DNA from: Sipunculus nudus
Lineage: Eukaryota; Annelida; Sipuncula; Golfingiida; Sipunculidae
Direction: 5' to 3'
Length of the DNA stretch: 64,000 bases
NCBI GenBank assembly: GCA_026874595.1
Contig: CM049313.1
Coordinates: 49,901,659-49,965,658 of the forward strand
The position numbers and the translations under genes were made by a program. Numbering within the stretch: the first letter of the stretch is position 1; the number at the start of each line of letters is the position of its first letter. Below are positions 25,889-38,859 of the stretch, piece by piece. Below the pieces are notes generated by a model that did not search any database, was not told the origin of the DNA, and saw nothing but the letters and a program-made list of their open reading frames with translations.

Positions 25889-27275
25889 GCCCCCGCCACA
25901 AAGTGGCCGGGGCATATAGTTTTACCCATGTCCGTCATTCCGTCATTCTGTCATTCCGTCATTCCGTCATTCCGTCCTTCCGTCATTCCGAAATGGAACA
26001 GTTGTACGGACTTTTTTTCACAATGCCTGCAGATATTGGCCTGATTTTTGGTGGGCAGATATAGACCAGTTACAGATAGAGTTCGCGTTTCGTCCCGGTT
26101 GACCTACTTTTGACCGTTTTACGGCTCCTAAACTTAGAAAATTTCATGAAAAAATAGAAATATTCATGACAGATACACATGTACGGACTTTTTTTCGCAA
26201 TGCTTGCAGATATTGGCCTGATTTTTGGTGTGTGAGCAGATATAGACCAGTTACAGATCGAGTTCGCGTTTCGTCCTGGTTGACCTACTTTTGACCGTTT
26301 TACGGCTCCTAAACTTAGAAATTTTCATGAAAAATAGAAATATTCATGACAGATACACATGTACGGACTTTTTTTCGCAATGCCTGCAGATATTGGCCTA
26401 ATTTTTGGTTTGTGGGCAGATATAGACCAGTTACAGATCGAGTTTGCGTTTCGTCCCGGTTGACTTACTTTTGACCATTTTACGGCTCCTGAACATAGAA
26501 AATTTCATGAAAAATATGAAATTTCATGACAAATACACATGTACAGACGTTTTTTTTCGCAATGCCTGCAGATATTGGCCTGAATTTTGGTGTGTCGGCA
26601 GATATTGACCAGTTACAGATGGAGTTCACGTTTTGTCCCAGTTGACCTATTTTTGACCGTTTGACGGTGCTCTAACATAGAAAATTTCATAAAAAAGGTG
26701 AACATGTATGGACTTTTTTTCGCAGTGCCTGCAGATATGGGCCTGATTTTTGGTGTGTAGGCAGATAATGACCAGTTACAGATCGAGTTCTTGTTTTGTC
26801 TCAGTTGACCTACTTTTGACCATTTGACTGCTCCTGAACATAGAAAGTTTCATGAAAAATATAAATTTTCATAACAAATGCATATGTACTGACTTTTTTT
26901 CCTCAATGCCTGCAGATACCACCCTGATTTTTTTTGTGTGGGCAGATAATGACAGTTACAGATCGAGTTTGCGTTTCATCCTGGTTGACCTACTTTTGAT
27001 TGTTTTACGGATCCTAAACATAGAAAATTTCATGAAAGACAGAAATTTTTATGGAAAATGCACATGTATGGACTTTTTTCACAATGCCTGCATATACTGG
27101 CATGATTTTTGGTGTGTTGCTTGATAATGACCCGTTACAAATCGAGTTTGCATTTTGCCCTTGTTGACCTACTTTTGACCATATGACACCTCCTGAACTT
27201 AAAAAATTTTCCAAATTTTACAAATGTTTCTAATTTGCCCAAGGCGGGGGCATTCGTGTCGTTCCGACACATCTA
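25889..27275. repeat. Interspersed repeat with hairpin ends and seven ~178-bp units
   Basis: Starts ATGCCCCCGCCACAAAGTGG (with hairpin GGCCACTTTGTGGC-like) and ends GGCGGGGGCATTCGTGTCG plus a short hairpin CGTGTCGTTCCGACACATC; ATGCCCCCGCC is inverted at the two ends. A (CCGTCATT)n tract lies at 25931-25989. Seven units marked by TGCCTGCAGATA at 26024, 26201, 26381, 26563, 26726, 26907 and 27085 (spacing 163-182 bp) share GACCAGTTACAGATCGAGTT and GTTGACCTACTTTTGACC. It lies in intron 10 of copy C/D. I recognise the family from bivalve genomes but know no function. Confidence 0.85.
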
Positions 27276-28983
27276 GTCTTAAATAAAAACACCGCATATA
27301 TAGAATTTTTGCCCAATATTCTTTGTGAAAATAATAATTACATTTTTTGAAAAATGCTGTACTTTGTTTGACATTATTCATATTAAAATAAATAAAATTA
27401 ATATTACGTGTATAGAGAGAACATATAGTATAAACTTGAAATTTGAAACTGGTCATGGCACATTAGACATAAATAGATCATTGCTTTTGAGTTTAAAGTT
27501 GAGTTGAGCAATCGGGTTGTATGTATGTATTACTGCGTAAATCCTGGTTAAATATGTCAGTGTTATATGTCATATCGTGTAATATAAAATAAGTAAATAA
27601 CTAAGTACCAGTAACCCCATGAAGGGTGACACGATGCCTCAAAGCAAACCCAAAACGTTAACGAATCCATATGCGGTAAATTTAAAACACCATTGACAAA
27701 CTTAAATATTTAACACATTTACAAATCCTAATATCCTGTCAAAGTAAATTTTTTTATCATTACCCCAATTTTAATATTTAATTTACGTGACCAGACTGCG
27801 ACGGGTCTTTCCTAAAATAGGACAAAAATTAACGTGGTGATTTCTTCTTCCGCAGGCATTTCATATAACGTTAAGACTATTATGTGTAGTTTAAATTTGT
27901 TGGGAAAACTCTAAGGTTTAAACAACGAAACCCGTGAAGGCCCAAGTGATGGCAGATTTACTTTATGGCATTTTATGCAATGTGTACTTAAACTTACATG
28001 ACAGCAGAGTTTTTTTAACTTTATTATAACAAAATAAAATTATATTATACGCGATTCATTTTGTTGAGGTGCAGATGCTCTCAACAAATGTTGCATTTAA
28101 ATAGCAATCTTATAGGATTGAAGATGTACATTGATATTATCCGCTATATGGCAAGGTTAAAGTTAAACTTACATTAGGTTTTCACTTGGCTATTTAACAC
28201 AAATATTGTTTTCATATGATCTAACTTTGATAGAATATTTCAAATGAACCAGTATAAGAAGATTAAATAAAAGCGCACGCAAACTGTCACTGTGACTTAT
28301 TTCTTGCATAGATCATTAGTCATAAACAAATGGTCACCCTACTTTTAAGATTTGTTTTAACTCCCTCTGACTTTCTCCATAAACAGGACGATTAATAAAT
28401 ATGTCCCATTCAAATATTCAATTTCTTCTTACAGGACTCTGACTTAACTGTTCCTTTGGTAAAGGGGCCAGCGGACAGCCACCAAAAACCGAATCTCCAA
28501 AGATCATTATAAGAGAATACTTTCCCAGTATATCCATAATTTAACATTATACTTATTTTGAAAGCTGAACTGTTTGGCTACTTCATAAACATGATCCTCT
28601 CTGGATTCATATTCTTCTTTGATTCTGTCCCAGTCCCTATACTTATATAAATAAAATTTACATAGGACATTTAAATATTGTGGTATTTATTTGTGTCACG
28701 TACTTTTTTTTTGACGGAACAATCTCTAGTAATATTAAAGACACACAGGCTGTTATGCAGAATGCAATGAGCACAATTTTTCTTCCAAACTTATAGTGTG
28801 CTTAATGGGTTTCTTAGTGATATACATTATTATGGGTAGAGTAACATAATATCTCAATTATGTGCAAGTAAATGGCCTCAGTTATAACTATGGCGATCTA
28901 CGTACGTATTATATTGCATTGAAATGACGGGGGGGGGGCTAATTCAGAAAATCAGACTCCAGATAGTTAACAGATTCTGCAGA

Positions 28984-28999
28984 GGGGGGGGGGGGGGGG
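28984..28999. repeat. Poly(G) tract
   Basis: Sixteen G in a row, with a shorter G run at about 28929-28938. Located in the part of copy C/D where exons 6 and 7 are missing. Confidence 0.9.
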
Positions 29000-29695
29000 C
29001 GTCACGATAAGTATTCCCACTTATTTTATAATATAAATTGTTTAATGTGATATAACGTGTGCAAATTGTTACCAAACCCCGTTGTAAACGGTAGATTTGT
29101 GGGGGAAATGGTAGTCACGAGCATGTTATAATGTAGACAAGTTTCCAATCATGACAGTATTTCAAAGGCAGAACTGGACCTATGCATGTAGCTACGTTGC
29201 ACATGGGAATCCGAATTTCTATTTGTTATTGAGTAGAATATAAACTTTCCTGAAGATGGACTAAGCGATGTGTTTCTACTTCCAGGTGAATCAGTGCAAA
29301 GCATATGCAGTTTTTTGATACAGTACAGTGACCGCTGAGGATACGTGAGAGAATTTTATAATTACATGATAACAATTGATTATCATATGCATGAGCACAG
29401 CGGATCACAGGTTACGGACCCAATAGGCGCAACATGAACATTGGTCGTGCACAGAGCGAAATTCAGAGGTCACAGGTACTGAGGGCAGAACAACCAATTC
29501 AGGCAAGTTTGGTAACAAGATGATTTGACTTCATTGGATTGTCGTGTTGAATAAAGGGACATCAAAGCATTAGGTTTAAATTCGGTCACAGTCAGGATAT
29601 CTGTTATGAACATTCATAACAACTACATGTCACCCGGGGTCAAAGCTTTTTCCATGTATATAGTTTTGATAGTTGTATGATGATGCATTTCAGTC
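29000..29695. other. Left flank of the LINE; exons 6-7 of copy C/D expected here but not found
   Basis: By position this should hold transporter exons 6 and 7, but neither their length nor motifs are visible. They were deleted or have decayed beyond recognition. Confidence 0.5.
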
Positions 29696-29710
29696 ATATA
29701 ACTTATTTCT
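29696..29710. repeat. LINE target-site duplication, left copy
   Basis: ATATAACTTATTTCT, identical to 36895-36909. On the minus strand it repeats the last nine bases of transporter exon 5 plus the first six of its intron. Confidence 0.85.
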
Positions 29711-29883
29711 TTTTTTTTTTTTATTATTCTAAACAAATAGTACAAACAATAAGGTACATTGTACATAAAGACAATAGAAAGTCATACATACAAAAACAGA
29801 TACAAATAACATAGGTACATAACAGAGATAAAACTGTTGTTCTAACCCTGTTGGGTTAAATGGGTTTTTATCTTTATGTTGTT

Positions 29884-32800
29884 TTATTCGTTTTCAATAT
29901 GTGTGTTTTGAAAGTTCTTCCACTTTTGATTATGGTTCTCTATTTTGCCCTTCGCACTCGCAATTTGTTTTTCCATTTTATAAATCTGTGTGACATAACT
30001 TTTATACACATAGAGTGTTGGTAATTTCTCTCTACATTTGCAGATATATATATATTGTTTTAATAATAGTAATAAGGTATCAAGTAGGGTGTTACCTGAG
30101 ATGTTTAATATTAATACTGTTCCTGTTACATTGCCTAAGTTTAAAGATTGTTCCAGGTCTTTTGACCAATTTTCAAAAGCTATTAACAATTTATTGGTTA
30201 CTTCACAGTGGTAAAATATATGTAGTTCAGTTTCGCTTTTCTTCATTTTATATAAAAGAGGATTAAGTGGTAAAATTCTATGTAATAATTTGAATTGGAA
30301 AATTCTTAATTTCTCTGAAATAGTAATTTTAACAATATTCTTGAATGCTTTAAATATTTTTCCTTTATTTTGTAGCCTTAGTTCACCAATCCATTTCTCT
30401 ATTTGCTTTTCTGGTTTCGAAGAGACAGAATTAATAATATTTAAGTATACAAACTGAGTTGTATTTTTCATATTTATTATTTTGTCCATCGTATATTCTT
30501 GTACTTCTAAACATGGATATTCTTTAACTCTCTTTTCCAACAAGTTGGGATTGCATCCACTAAACCTACATATTTTATAAAACTTATATTAACCTTGTAT
30601 TTGTTAGTGAATTCTTTAAATGGCAAAAATGATAGATGGTTTCCTGATTTTTTGGTTGTGTGAGAAAGGGTTTTTATGCCTGCCATATATAATTTCTGAT
30701 AAACAACTACTGTACCTTTAACCTTTATATGAGAATTATACCATAAGGTTTTTAATTGAATTTCATGTGTTTTAACGGTCTTATTAAAATTGTATTTGCA
30801 CCAATGATGTAACACATCTTTCCAGAACGGGTCGCATGAGTCACTGAAATTGTGTATATCATGTTCTTTTAAATTGCATTTAAAAATATATGAACCCAGG
30901 TTTTTAAATTGTACATAAATAATCTGTCTCCAACCATCTTCTACAGGTCCATTGAGGAACCGTTTAACCCATGAAATTTTTAAAGATTGTATCTTAGATG
31001 GAAGATGAATCATATTCAGCCCTCCTTTATTTTTTGGTGCAATCATTGTAGATCTTTTAACTTTATCTGGTTGGTTGTTCTAAATAAATTTAAATATTAA
31101 TTTTTTCAATTTCTTTGATATAATTGTTTGGTGGACTTGGTAGTACTAAGAATAAATAAGTTAGACGTGAAATTATGCAGGTTTTTATAATAGTTATTCT
31201 GCCTGCAAGAGACATTATTCTGTTACTCCAGGTATTAATAATAACTTTAATCTTACTCAGGATTTCTTTATAATTGATCTCTATCATTTTTTTCCACTCC
31301 GGATGAATGGATATTCCTAAGATTTTTACAGGATTGGTGCACCATTGTAAGCCTAGGGATTTTAATGTATCGTGATTATGTGTGTTAGCAGTTATTGGCA
31401 TTATTATTGTTTTTTCTATATTTACTTTGAGTCCCGATATTTGTTCAAAATCTGAGAATACTAATAAGGTTTCTTGCACTGACAAAGGCCCGCCTGTTAA
31501 TGTTAAAACTGTATCATCAGCATATTGTATAATTTTGTGTTCTTTCTGATTTATTATTACTCCATTTATGTTACTATTGTTCCTTATTTCGGTTGCCAAG
31601 GTTTCTGCTGCCAGAATAAATAAATAAGGAGAAAGAGGGTAGCCCTGCCTTACACCTGTAGTCCTGCCTCTATTTAGTTCACAACTGTGAATATCGATGG
31701 ATAATAAATTTATCCACTTCCTGAATTTAGTTCCAAAGTTAAGTATTTTAAGAGTATCTTGAATATATGGCCGTTCTAATTGATCGAACTCCACTGATAA
31801 CAAGTAACCACATTTATTAGTTGCTCTTAAATAGGAGATTATGCCTATAATTTAATAATATTTTCTCCAATATACCTATTTTTCATGAATCCAGTTTGAT
31901 CAGAGTGTATTAAAGAGGGTAAAACTAGTTTAAGTTTATTTGCTAATGTTTTTGCTATTATCTTATAGTCTGTATTTAGAAGTGAAAGGGGGCGCCAGTT
32001 CTTCAAATATAAATGGTCTTTTTCTTTCTTGGGAATGAGGCATATAACTCCTTGACGCATAGTTATTGGAAGGCAATCTGTATTGAAGGAATAGTTAATA
32101 GCACTTATAAAATATTCTTTTAAGTCCCCCTAAAATGTTTTATAGAACTCAACTGGGAATCCGTCAGAACCTGGCGATTTATTAAGAGACATTGATTCAA
32201 TTGTAGCTTTTAATTCCTCCTCTTTTAATTCTTCCTCACATAACTCCTTTTCATCTTCATCAAGAATTTTAAGATGTTCTGTTGAGAGAAAATTTCTATT
32301 TGGGCATTTGAGATAATCTCTGGCTGTATATAAATTTTTATAAAATTGTAATTCTTCTTTTAAAATATCTTTGTGTTCTGAAATTATTTTCCCATGTTGA
32401 TCTTTAAGTTTTAGTATAGATTTTTTATCGTAATTTCTTTTCTCCAAATTGAGAAAGTATTTAGTTGGTTTATCTCCCTCTGAGTACCATTTGGTTCTAC
32501 ATCTCACTATTGCACCTCTGGTTTTTTCTTCAATAAGTTGTCTGTGTTTGTTAACTGCTTCCTCCCAGCTTTCTCGGTCTTTAATATCACCTGTTGCATT
32601 AAATATATTTTGTAGGTCATGAATTTTTTTTTCTAAAAGTTTTATTTTTTGTGTTTTATTTTTTCCTACATACTGCATAAGCTATGGTTTCTCCTCTTAT
32701 TTGGCATTTTATGGTGTCCCATAATAATGTTGGGTTTGTTTCTTTATTATTAAGGACTGTTGTTTTTATACATTCTTTTACTGTGGTTATGTAACTTTCT

Positions 32801-33545
32801 TCGTTTAACAGTGAACAGTTTAATTTCCAAAAGCCTGGTCCATGTTTATGTTCTGCTTTTATTATACTAATAGTAATTAATGAATGGTCGCTTTTATATC
32901 CTGCTTTAATTTCTGACTGACTTATACTATTAATTAGGCTATCATTGATTAGAAAATAATCTAATCTGCAAAACACTGGATCAGGTAGATATCTATGCCA
33001 TGTATATTCCAAACTATTAGGGTGTTGTAGTCTCCAAATGTCCGACAGTTGTTCTAATTCTATCCAGTGATTTATTACTTTTCTAGATTTATTATGACTA
33101 TTAGAATTTCCTCCTTTTTTATCTAATGCTGGATTTAATGTTAAATTCAAGTCTCCTCCTATTTTTAAACTGCCTGTAGCATGGTGATTTACAGAGTTAA
33201 TCAAATCTTCATAGAACCTAGGATCATCCTTATTAGGTGCATAGATGTTTACTAAGGTTAGGTCGTGTTCACATATTGTTATATTAATAATTAAATATCT
33301 TCCAAAATTATCATTAATCACCTCTTTAACCTGAATTCCTGATCTGTTTTTAATCAGTGTGCAAACACCTTTTGCTTGGCTAGTGCCATGGCTAAAATAT
33401 ATCTCATTACCCCATTCTGTTTTCCACCTATTTTCGCAATCTATTGTACTGTGAGTCTCTTGTAAAAATATGACAGAACTTTCCTTTCTATTCAACCAAT
33501 GAAAAACTTCTCTCCTTTTTGGATAACTTGCTAGACCTCTAGCAT
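29884..33545 (-). pseudogene. LINE ORF2 (AP endonuclease + reverse transcriptase), multiply broken
   Basis: Encoded the retrotransposition enzyme: an APE-type endonuclease followed by reverse transcriptase. Endonuclease marks from the N-terminus: LNARGL, FLQETHS, NIYAPN, GGDLNLTL, RLDYFLI, SDHSLI (33540 to about 32860). Reverse transcriptase marks: NKSPGSDGFP, LIPKKEKD, NWRPLSLLNTDYK, QTGFMKNRYIGENI, GVRQGYPLSPYLF, QYADDT, GLKVNIEKT, LGISIHP. The C-terminal FQFKLLHRILP segment is typical of the Tx1/L1 group, but its first Cys pair is lost. Breaks: frameshift near 32670; TAG for Trp at 32130-32132; TAG at 31845-31847 followed by a frameshift; stops and a shift near 31050-31090; frameshift near 30530. 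The palm A motif reads SVEFDQ instead of SVDFEKAFD (first Asp to Glu and about four residues missing). Not functional. Confidence 0.9.
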
Positions 33546-36337
33546 TAAGTGGTCATAATTAGTTATATTTATTAGTTTTTCTGAATTGGCAGAAATGCCA
33601 ATATATATGAATATTCCTGCATCTGTTAACGTACCTACCATACATACAACGTATACAGTAGACATGTAGAAATACATAGATACCTGAAATAATATAAAAA
33701 ATGTCATAAACATGAGATAATAAGCTTACCAGTTATGACATGCAATAAGTTCTGCTACATGAGTAGCAGAAAGAGTGCCTGTCGAGTGCTGACTGCTAAT
33801 CAATGGAGCTCTCTACATTATTATTGAAAACTTTCAATTTAATAGCAATAATAGACTGTGATTCACAATATATTCCAAATCATATTATAAATTACTGGCA
33901 GAATGAAACTCTGTAAAGAGGATGGCCATGAAAAAGGTTGTTTACAAAGTCGTACTTGAGGCGGTCATTTTGAGTACATTAATGCCTCATAGCCGGAATG
34001 CCAGTTATATATATATATATATAAAACAGAATATAAAGGATCAACAAGTTTCGGGGCTGATTTATTAAAGCAATACGGATATAAATACATGAATGTTTTC
34101 TATGGTGTTGCCCTTAATCTCTTAATCAAGAACTCGAGAACAATAAACATGCAACAGTTCACACAGAGACACCAAACTACTGCTAAATAATAATGCATCG
34201 ATGAATTCTACAAGAAAAGAATGGCAGATGGTACCACATATCTGGTCCAACACAAAGCTATCCAGGACTCATAAATATGCGAAATATCGGGTTGATACAG
34301 TCATAAGCTCTTAAAATATGAGCGATATTCACCAAGAGCAAGCCAGCAGATGGAGACTGTTCATTAACCATTGCAGAAGACCCAACAGTCGAGTGGGAGT
34401 AGGTATCTAAGATATGTGTGATGAGCATTATTTCAATCTAATGTGACAGACCATTTATGAGAAAATGGCGTCAATGTTTCCAAGCATATGGGAGGATAGT
34501 CTTAAGTATTAGGTGGTGATATCCAAGATCAATAGACAATTAGACATTGATCATTTCAAACCATTATGGCTAAATATTAATGAATAAAGACTCGTGAATG
34601 GAAAGGTCGGCAGCATCACCTGTCTAGTCTACGATAAAAATCCGAGACTGATGATTGTGCCACCCTTAAACTTAATACATTGAATCATTCCAGAGTTATG
34701 AGTGGTTTACACCCATAGCAAATGCATAGGTGGATGTCATACAAGTACAATTCCTGGTGGATTCTCCAATCTTAAGTATTAGATGAAGGTATCAAAGATC
34801 TATGGACATGCACCAATTTACTGAACCAATCACTAAAATAAACAAGAGGGCAAATGCATGAGTGAACTCCAGGCAAAAACGGTTATGAAAGATTTAACCT
34901 TGAGACCATTGGTTTCCAAATATACAGTCTGATGTTACACAAATCTAAGACTGGAGGTAAACATTGCCGTTCCTAAGATAGTCTTTGTTAATCTCTTAAC
35001 TGCTGCATTGTTACCATTAAATAATGTATTTATGTTATGAGAAAAAAAAAACTAAGGGCCATCACTTGGAAAAGAATGTAATGTCTCTATGAGGTATATA
35101 CTATTTATATTTATATTAATCTTAAATTGCACTGAGTATTAATTAAAGGAGCTAATCAGGTTAAATCTTGCCATTGAAAAGAATTATGTAAGACATAGTC
35201 TAGGCATATGTAAATTGTTCATGAAAGTCTAGCAATATTCTCTGTTATCTCTCGCTTATTGCACCAGAGACTATAACCCATCGGTAATTCCTTTCACCTA
35301 TTGGGTGTAATATACAAACAATTGTTTTTTTTTGTTTTTTTTTTTATAATTAACTACTTGTGTGGTAATTACCATGTATCATTACTAATATGCAAATGAT
35401 ATACTGCTTATTAGGACAGTGACTGTGAACTGACTGCAAAATACTTATGTATCCAATACGTGTTTCTCTCTTTAGACTGTAAAATTCTCCATGAGTAGGT
35501 TGTTGAAAATAAAAGATTTTGAGAGGTAAAATGTTTGTTATCGGTAAAATTTCACTCAAGTGGTGTTATGTACTTAAGAAATAGCCTAAATAGACAGGAA
35601 ATATTGTTTTTCAAGTTTAGATCTTAAGGTATCTACAGTCATTGTGTGTATATAACAAACATTATACCTAGAATCATTCTCGCTCTCTTCATATATTTAT
35701 ATACTTCACTCAGATATTTTATACAATTCAGGGGGCAAGGAAAAAACTATACAGAACTAGTAGATATTTGGTAGAAGTTAAGTGATACAAGTACTATTTC
35801 AGGAGAGCACACATTAATTTCAGGTATTTCATGTTCAAACTGACAACTGGGGAGTATAAAACTGTGCCATAGAATATTAATATATCATGTGGTTCAATGT
35901 GGCTGAATGCACAAATACACAAAGTTTGTAAGTCACTGCCACCGGTAATGAAGCCGTAGTCTCCGTTTTTAAACGTTTTACATAAATGAAGCAATGTTCT
36001 AATTGGTAATGGGGTGGTTTAGATAAGATTGAACATTTACTATGTAACTAAAAAAGATCTCGACATAAATACCTATCATCACGGTGGCAGAAGCAAAAAT
36101 CCAAAGTACACATAAGTCATAACATCAAACATCCGTCTCGAGCGTGAGCGATAACACAGTATGCGGTCTTTCTTACTCTGAGTCTCTCATATCCATCACC
36201 AATGAAGGGGATTCCCATGAAGCACAAAGTCACAAACACTCGGAGGTCCTCGGCCGAATTCGTATTTAGACCGTCGCCCCCTGTCGACTCAATGGGTACT
36301 TGTGGAATACCAGGTCCAACACGTGGAAGGAGTGAGA
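33546..36337. other. 2.8-kb stretch between LINE ORF1 and ORF2, no gene recognised
   Basis: Lies inside the target-site duplications, so it arrived with the LINE or nested in it afterwards. No long open frame. It holds a short (AT)n at about 34008-34023 and two loosely similar segments about 270 bp apart (TCTTAAGTATTAG at 34499 and 34770). Much longer than the usual ORF1-ORF2 spacing of related elements, so a nested insertion is possible, but I found no clear terminal repeats. Confidence 0.5.
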
Positions 36338-36894
36338 TTATTCTGGTTGACTGGCTTGAGAACTTGTGTCTTGAATAGGAACTTGCTTCCCGTCTATTAT
36401 AAGTCGTCCACGCCAAAAACGGGCTTTCAATCTGTCCTTAAAGGCTGAACGCATCTGGGGGATAGCTTTCTTTATTGAGAAGGTAGTCTTCTTTTGTGAG
36501 ATCCTCCACAAAGAAGACTTTTCTACGCTCGCCCTCTGTGTTGTTCTCCTTTTGAGATCTCAGCACACCGTTTCTAGTGGGTCTTTTCATGAAGCGCACA
36601 ATGATGTGTCTATTGACCCCTGACTTTCTTGCGCCTGTTCTGTGTGCCAGTTCTATTGTTTTCATTATGTCATCTGTTGTTTTGTCACCCATTAACTTTT
36701 TTTCCTTTATGACCTTGGCGACGATATCTTCACATATTTCTCCCTGTTCCTCTGTTATTCCCAATAGCCTTAGGTTGTATTCGCGACTATGTCGCTCAAT
36801 GTCTACAAGTTTTGTTTTCATCTTATCGAGTTGTTCGTTTGTCTCACGTTTCTCTGACTTTAGTGTGTCTATCTCTTCCTGGAGAACCTTGTTT
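36338..36894 (-). pseudogene. LINE ORF1 remnant (coiled coil + RRM-like RNA-binding protein)
   Basis: Reads from the truncated 5' end through a charged coiled coil (NKVLQEEIDTLKSEKRE), then a transposase-22/L1 ORF1-type segment: ERHSREYNLRLLGI, AHRTGA, HIIVRFMKRPTR, VFFVEDLTKEDYLL. ORF1 proteins bind the LINE RNA and form trimers. The frame breaks near 36470. In the next frame the expected tail continues (AIPQMRSAFKDRLKARF, then RGRLIIDGKQVP) to TAA at 36338. The frame runs back to 36924, but bases beyond 36894 belong to transporter exon 5, so that N-terminal reading is chance read-through into host DNA. Confidence 0.82.
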
Positions 36895-36909
36895 ATATAA
36901 CTTATTTCT
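36895..36909. repeat. LINE target-site duplication, right copy
   Basis: ATATAACTTATTTCT. Bases 36901-36909 are the 3' end of copy C/D exon 5, and 36895-36900 are the former splice donor. Confidence 0.85.
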
Positions 36910-38649
36910 CTTTGCAAGGAGATATCGACTTATTAAGCTTCGTTTTCCTGATTGTTTACAACCAATCACGCCGGCAATTCAGGCAAAAAACTAAGAACTA
37001 GTTAGCAGAAAAAACCAATTTTCTTTCAAACTGATCAAAAGTGTCAATATCTCAAAATGTTGTACCTGTCAACACCCGCGTATCCTAATTTTAACATACT
37101 TTACACGTTTAATGACATACGCAATCAGTATCCCACGTTATCTATTTTTTAAACCAAGTCCATGTATTAACATGCAGGTGAATTTATATTACTTTTTTCA
37201 ACATATTACAAAAGAAGTTCTGAGATAAAAGTTTGACCAGAGTATTGTGTCGCCTGAAATATTTTTTTTTAATTTTAACATTTGGTGCGTTTCTGATTTC
37301 TAAACGTCATTTTAAATATATTACGAAGATATATTGAAATTAAAAATGATGGTTATGTTAAAATCAAGAAACCTCAGTCATTGAATAATTATAATATTAC
37401 TTTCAAAAGAATTTGATAAAAAACGTTATAACCGGGAAAAAATATATAAGATATTTTAGGATCACGATAACCTCGTGTATTATTTAGCAAACACAACATC
37501 ACAGTAGTAACATATAACAGTCACAACAATAGTGACATATCATTATTGAAATAATTTTGAATATAATTTTTACACCATAATTATAAAACCTTCGTAACAA
37601 CTTTGTCCATTCTTTTTTTAAAGAGTAAACCTATTAGTACCAAAAAAAATCCGACGATTAATCGCAGAATTAGGAACATGATGTAACTTGTTCAAAACGC
37701 GGAGAGGACACTTAGAGCAGCAAAAGAAACCAAAAGTCCGATATTAGTTCTTTTTCTCCCAAAGTAGTCTATAATCATTGGGCATAACAACTCGCCATTA
37801 TTGCCACAACTCTACCGGCGGACACAGAGAGACTGGTCTGGTAAGCTCCGCCACACACCAAGTCCCACTAAAATTAAAGTTATCTTCAAACAGTTCTCGC
37901 ATTAGTTTCTTCAAAAATTTCTGCGATCTTTTTACATTGGGTAAGTCTTCAGACGTCACTACAACTTCGTTCATCTCGTGCGAGCCTAACATTCATGCCA
38001 AGGCAAATACCTTTACATTTTTTTCCTTGAAATAACCGAAGTATATTAAACATGTATCAGCTGTTTACATTAAACATTTCGCCTAGGATGTTTACCTTTC
38101 ATGAAACAGTGCTGAAATATTTCAGTAAGAAATTCATCTAAGATAAAACGCATTCAAAACACTTTCTCGACTGTAGATTCTAACTTCTATCATTTAAATC
38201 ATTAGATACATGCATAATATAAACAGCACAAAAAGCATGTTCTTAATCAAAAGTAATGCTTTCAAAATAAATCGTTACGTTGGGCTTGCTGACATGAAAG
38301 CAAACTATTAGTACATTTCCGATGGACACTTTGATTAAAAAAATTCTTAGTGTTTATACAGATATTTTGCATATCTTTGACTCCCCGGGATTTTGTTGAT
38401 AATACCAACCTCCAACGCAAGGCAAGGTATAATTATGTTTTTGATTATACACGTTTATTACACATTTGCCAGGTACGTGTATTCCATCAAAGAGAGAAAT
38501 TGCCAAAATTGCATTCATGCCTTGGCTTCAGACCTGGAAGTAAATTGTTTACTTTGTTCAATTAATATCTGAAACACTACAAATAAAATACATAGAAGTA
38601 TAGGTAAAACAAATATAAGCACTTTGTTACATACTTTTTAACAATTCAC

Positions 38650-38722
38650 CAATCCATGATCTTTTCAACATTTCCACATTTACACATGTGGAAATTTCCA
38701 CATTTCCACATTTCCGGAGGGA
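38650..38722. repeat. TTTCCACA short tandem/palindromic repeat
   Basis: Several CACATTTCC words with an internal palindrome CCACATTTACACATGTGG. Low complexity, in intron 1 of copy C/D. Confidence 0.7.
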
Positions 38723-38836
38723 AAATGTTCAAAAAGAAATAAAAGTTAGATTTCCAGTTTCATAATGTCATAACCAAAGCAGTCCAGAATAAAGTAGAGT
38801 ATCTTCAGTAGATGTTTGAGACCAGGAGTGACAAAT

Positions 38837-38859
38837 GGGGGGGGGGGGGGGGGGGGGGG
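38837..38859. repeat. Poly(G) tract
   Basis: About 23 G in a row, 25 bp past exon 1 of copy C/D in its first intron. Confidence 0.92.

Larger units (their letters stand above)
29711..36894 (-). mobile_element. 5'-truncated Tx1/L1-type LINE inserted in SLC22 copy C/D
   Basis: Non-LTR retrotransposon lying antisense to the given strand. The 3' poly(A) appears as a T run at 29710-29722. A perfect 15-bp direct repeat, ATATAACTTATTTCT, flanks it at 29696-29710 and 36895-36909, the target-site duplication expected from target-primed reverse transcription. The right-hand repeat contains the end of transporter exon 5, which fixes the insertion point. From 5' to 3' the element has an ORF1 remnant (36894-36338), a 2.8-kb stretch without recognised coding, and a full-length but broken ORF2 (about 33545-29884). 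The 5' end stops inside the ORF1 coiled coil, the usual outcome of incomplete reverse transcription. Confidence 0.88.

Noticed and set aside
25864-27124. Open frames inside the 178-bp repeat units (FFSQCLQI-type) as genes
   Set aside because: They follow the repeat unit and are interrupted by stops in most units.
36895-36924. N-terminal residues (DISLQREISYI) of LINE ORF1
   Set aside because: These bases are the end of transporter exon 5 and the target duplication. The frame continues into them only by chance.
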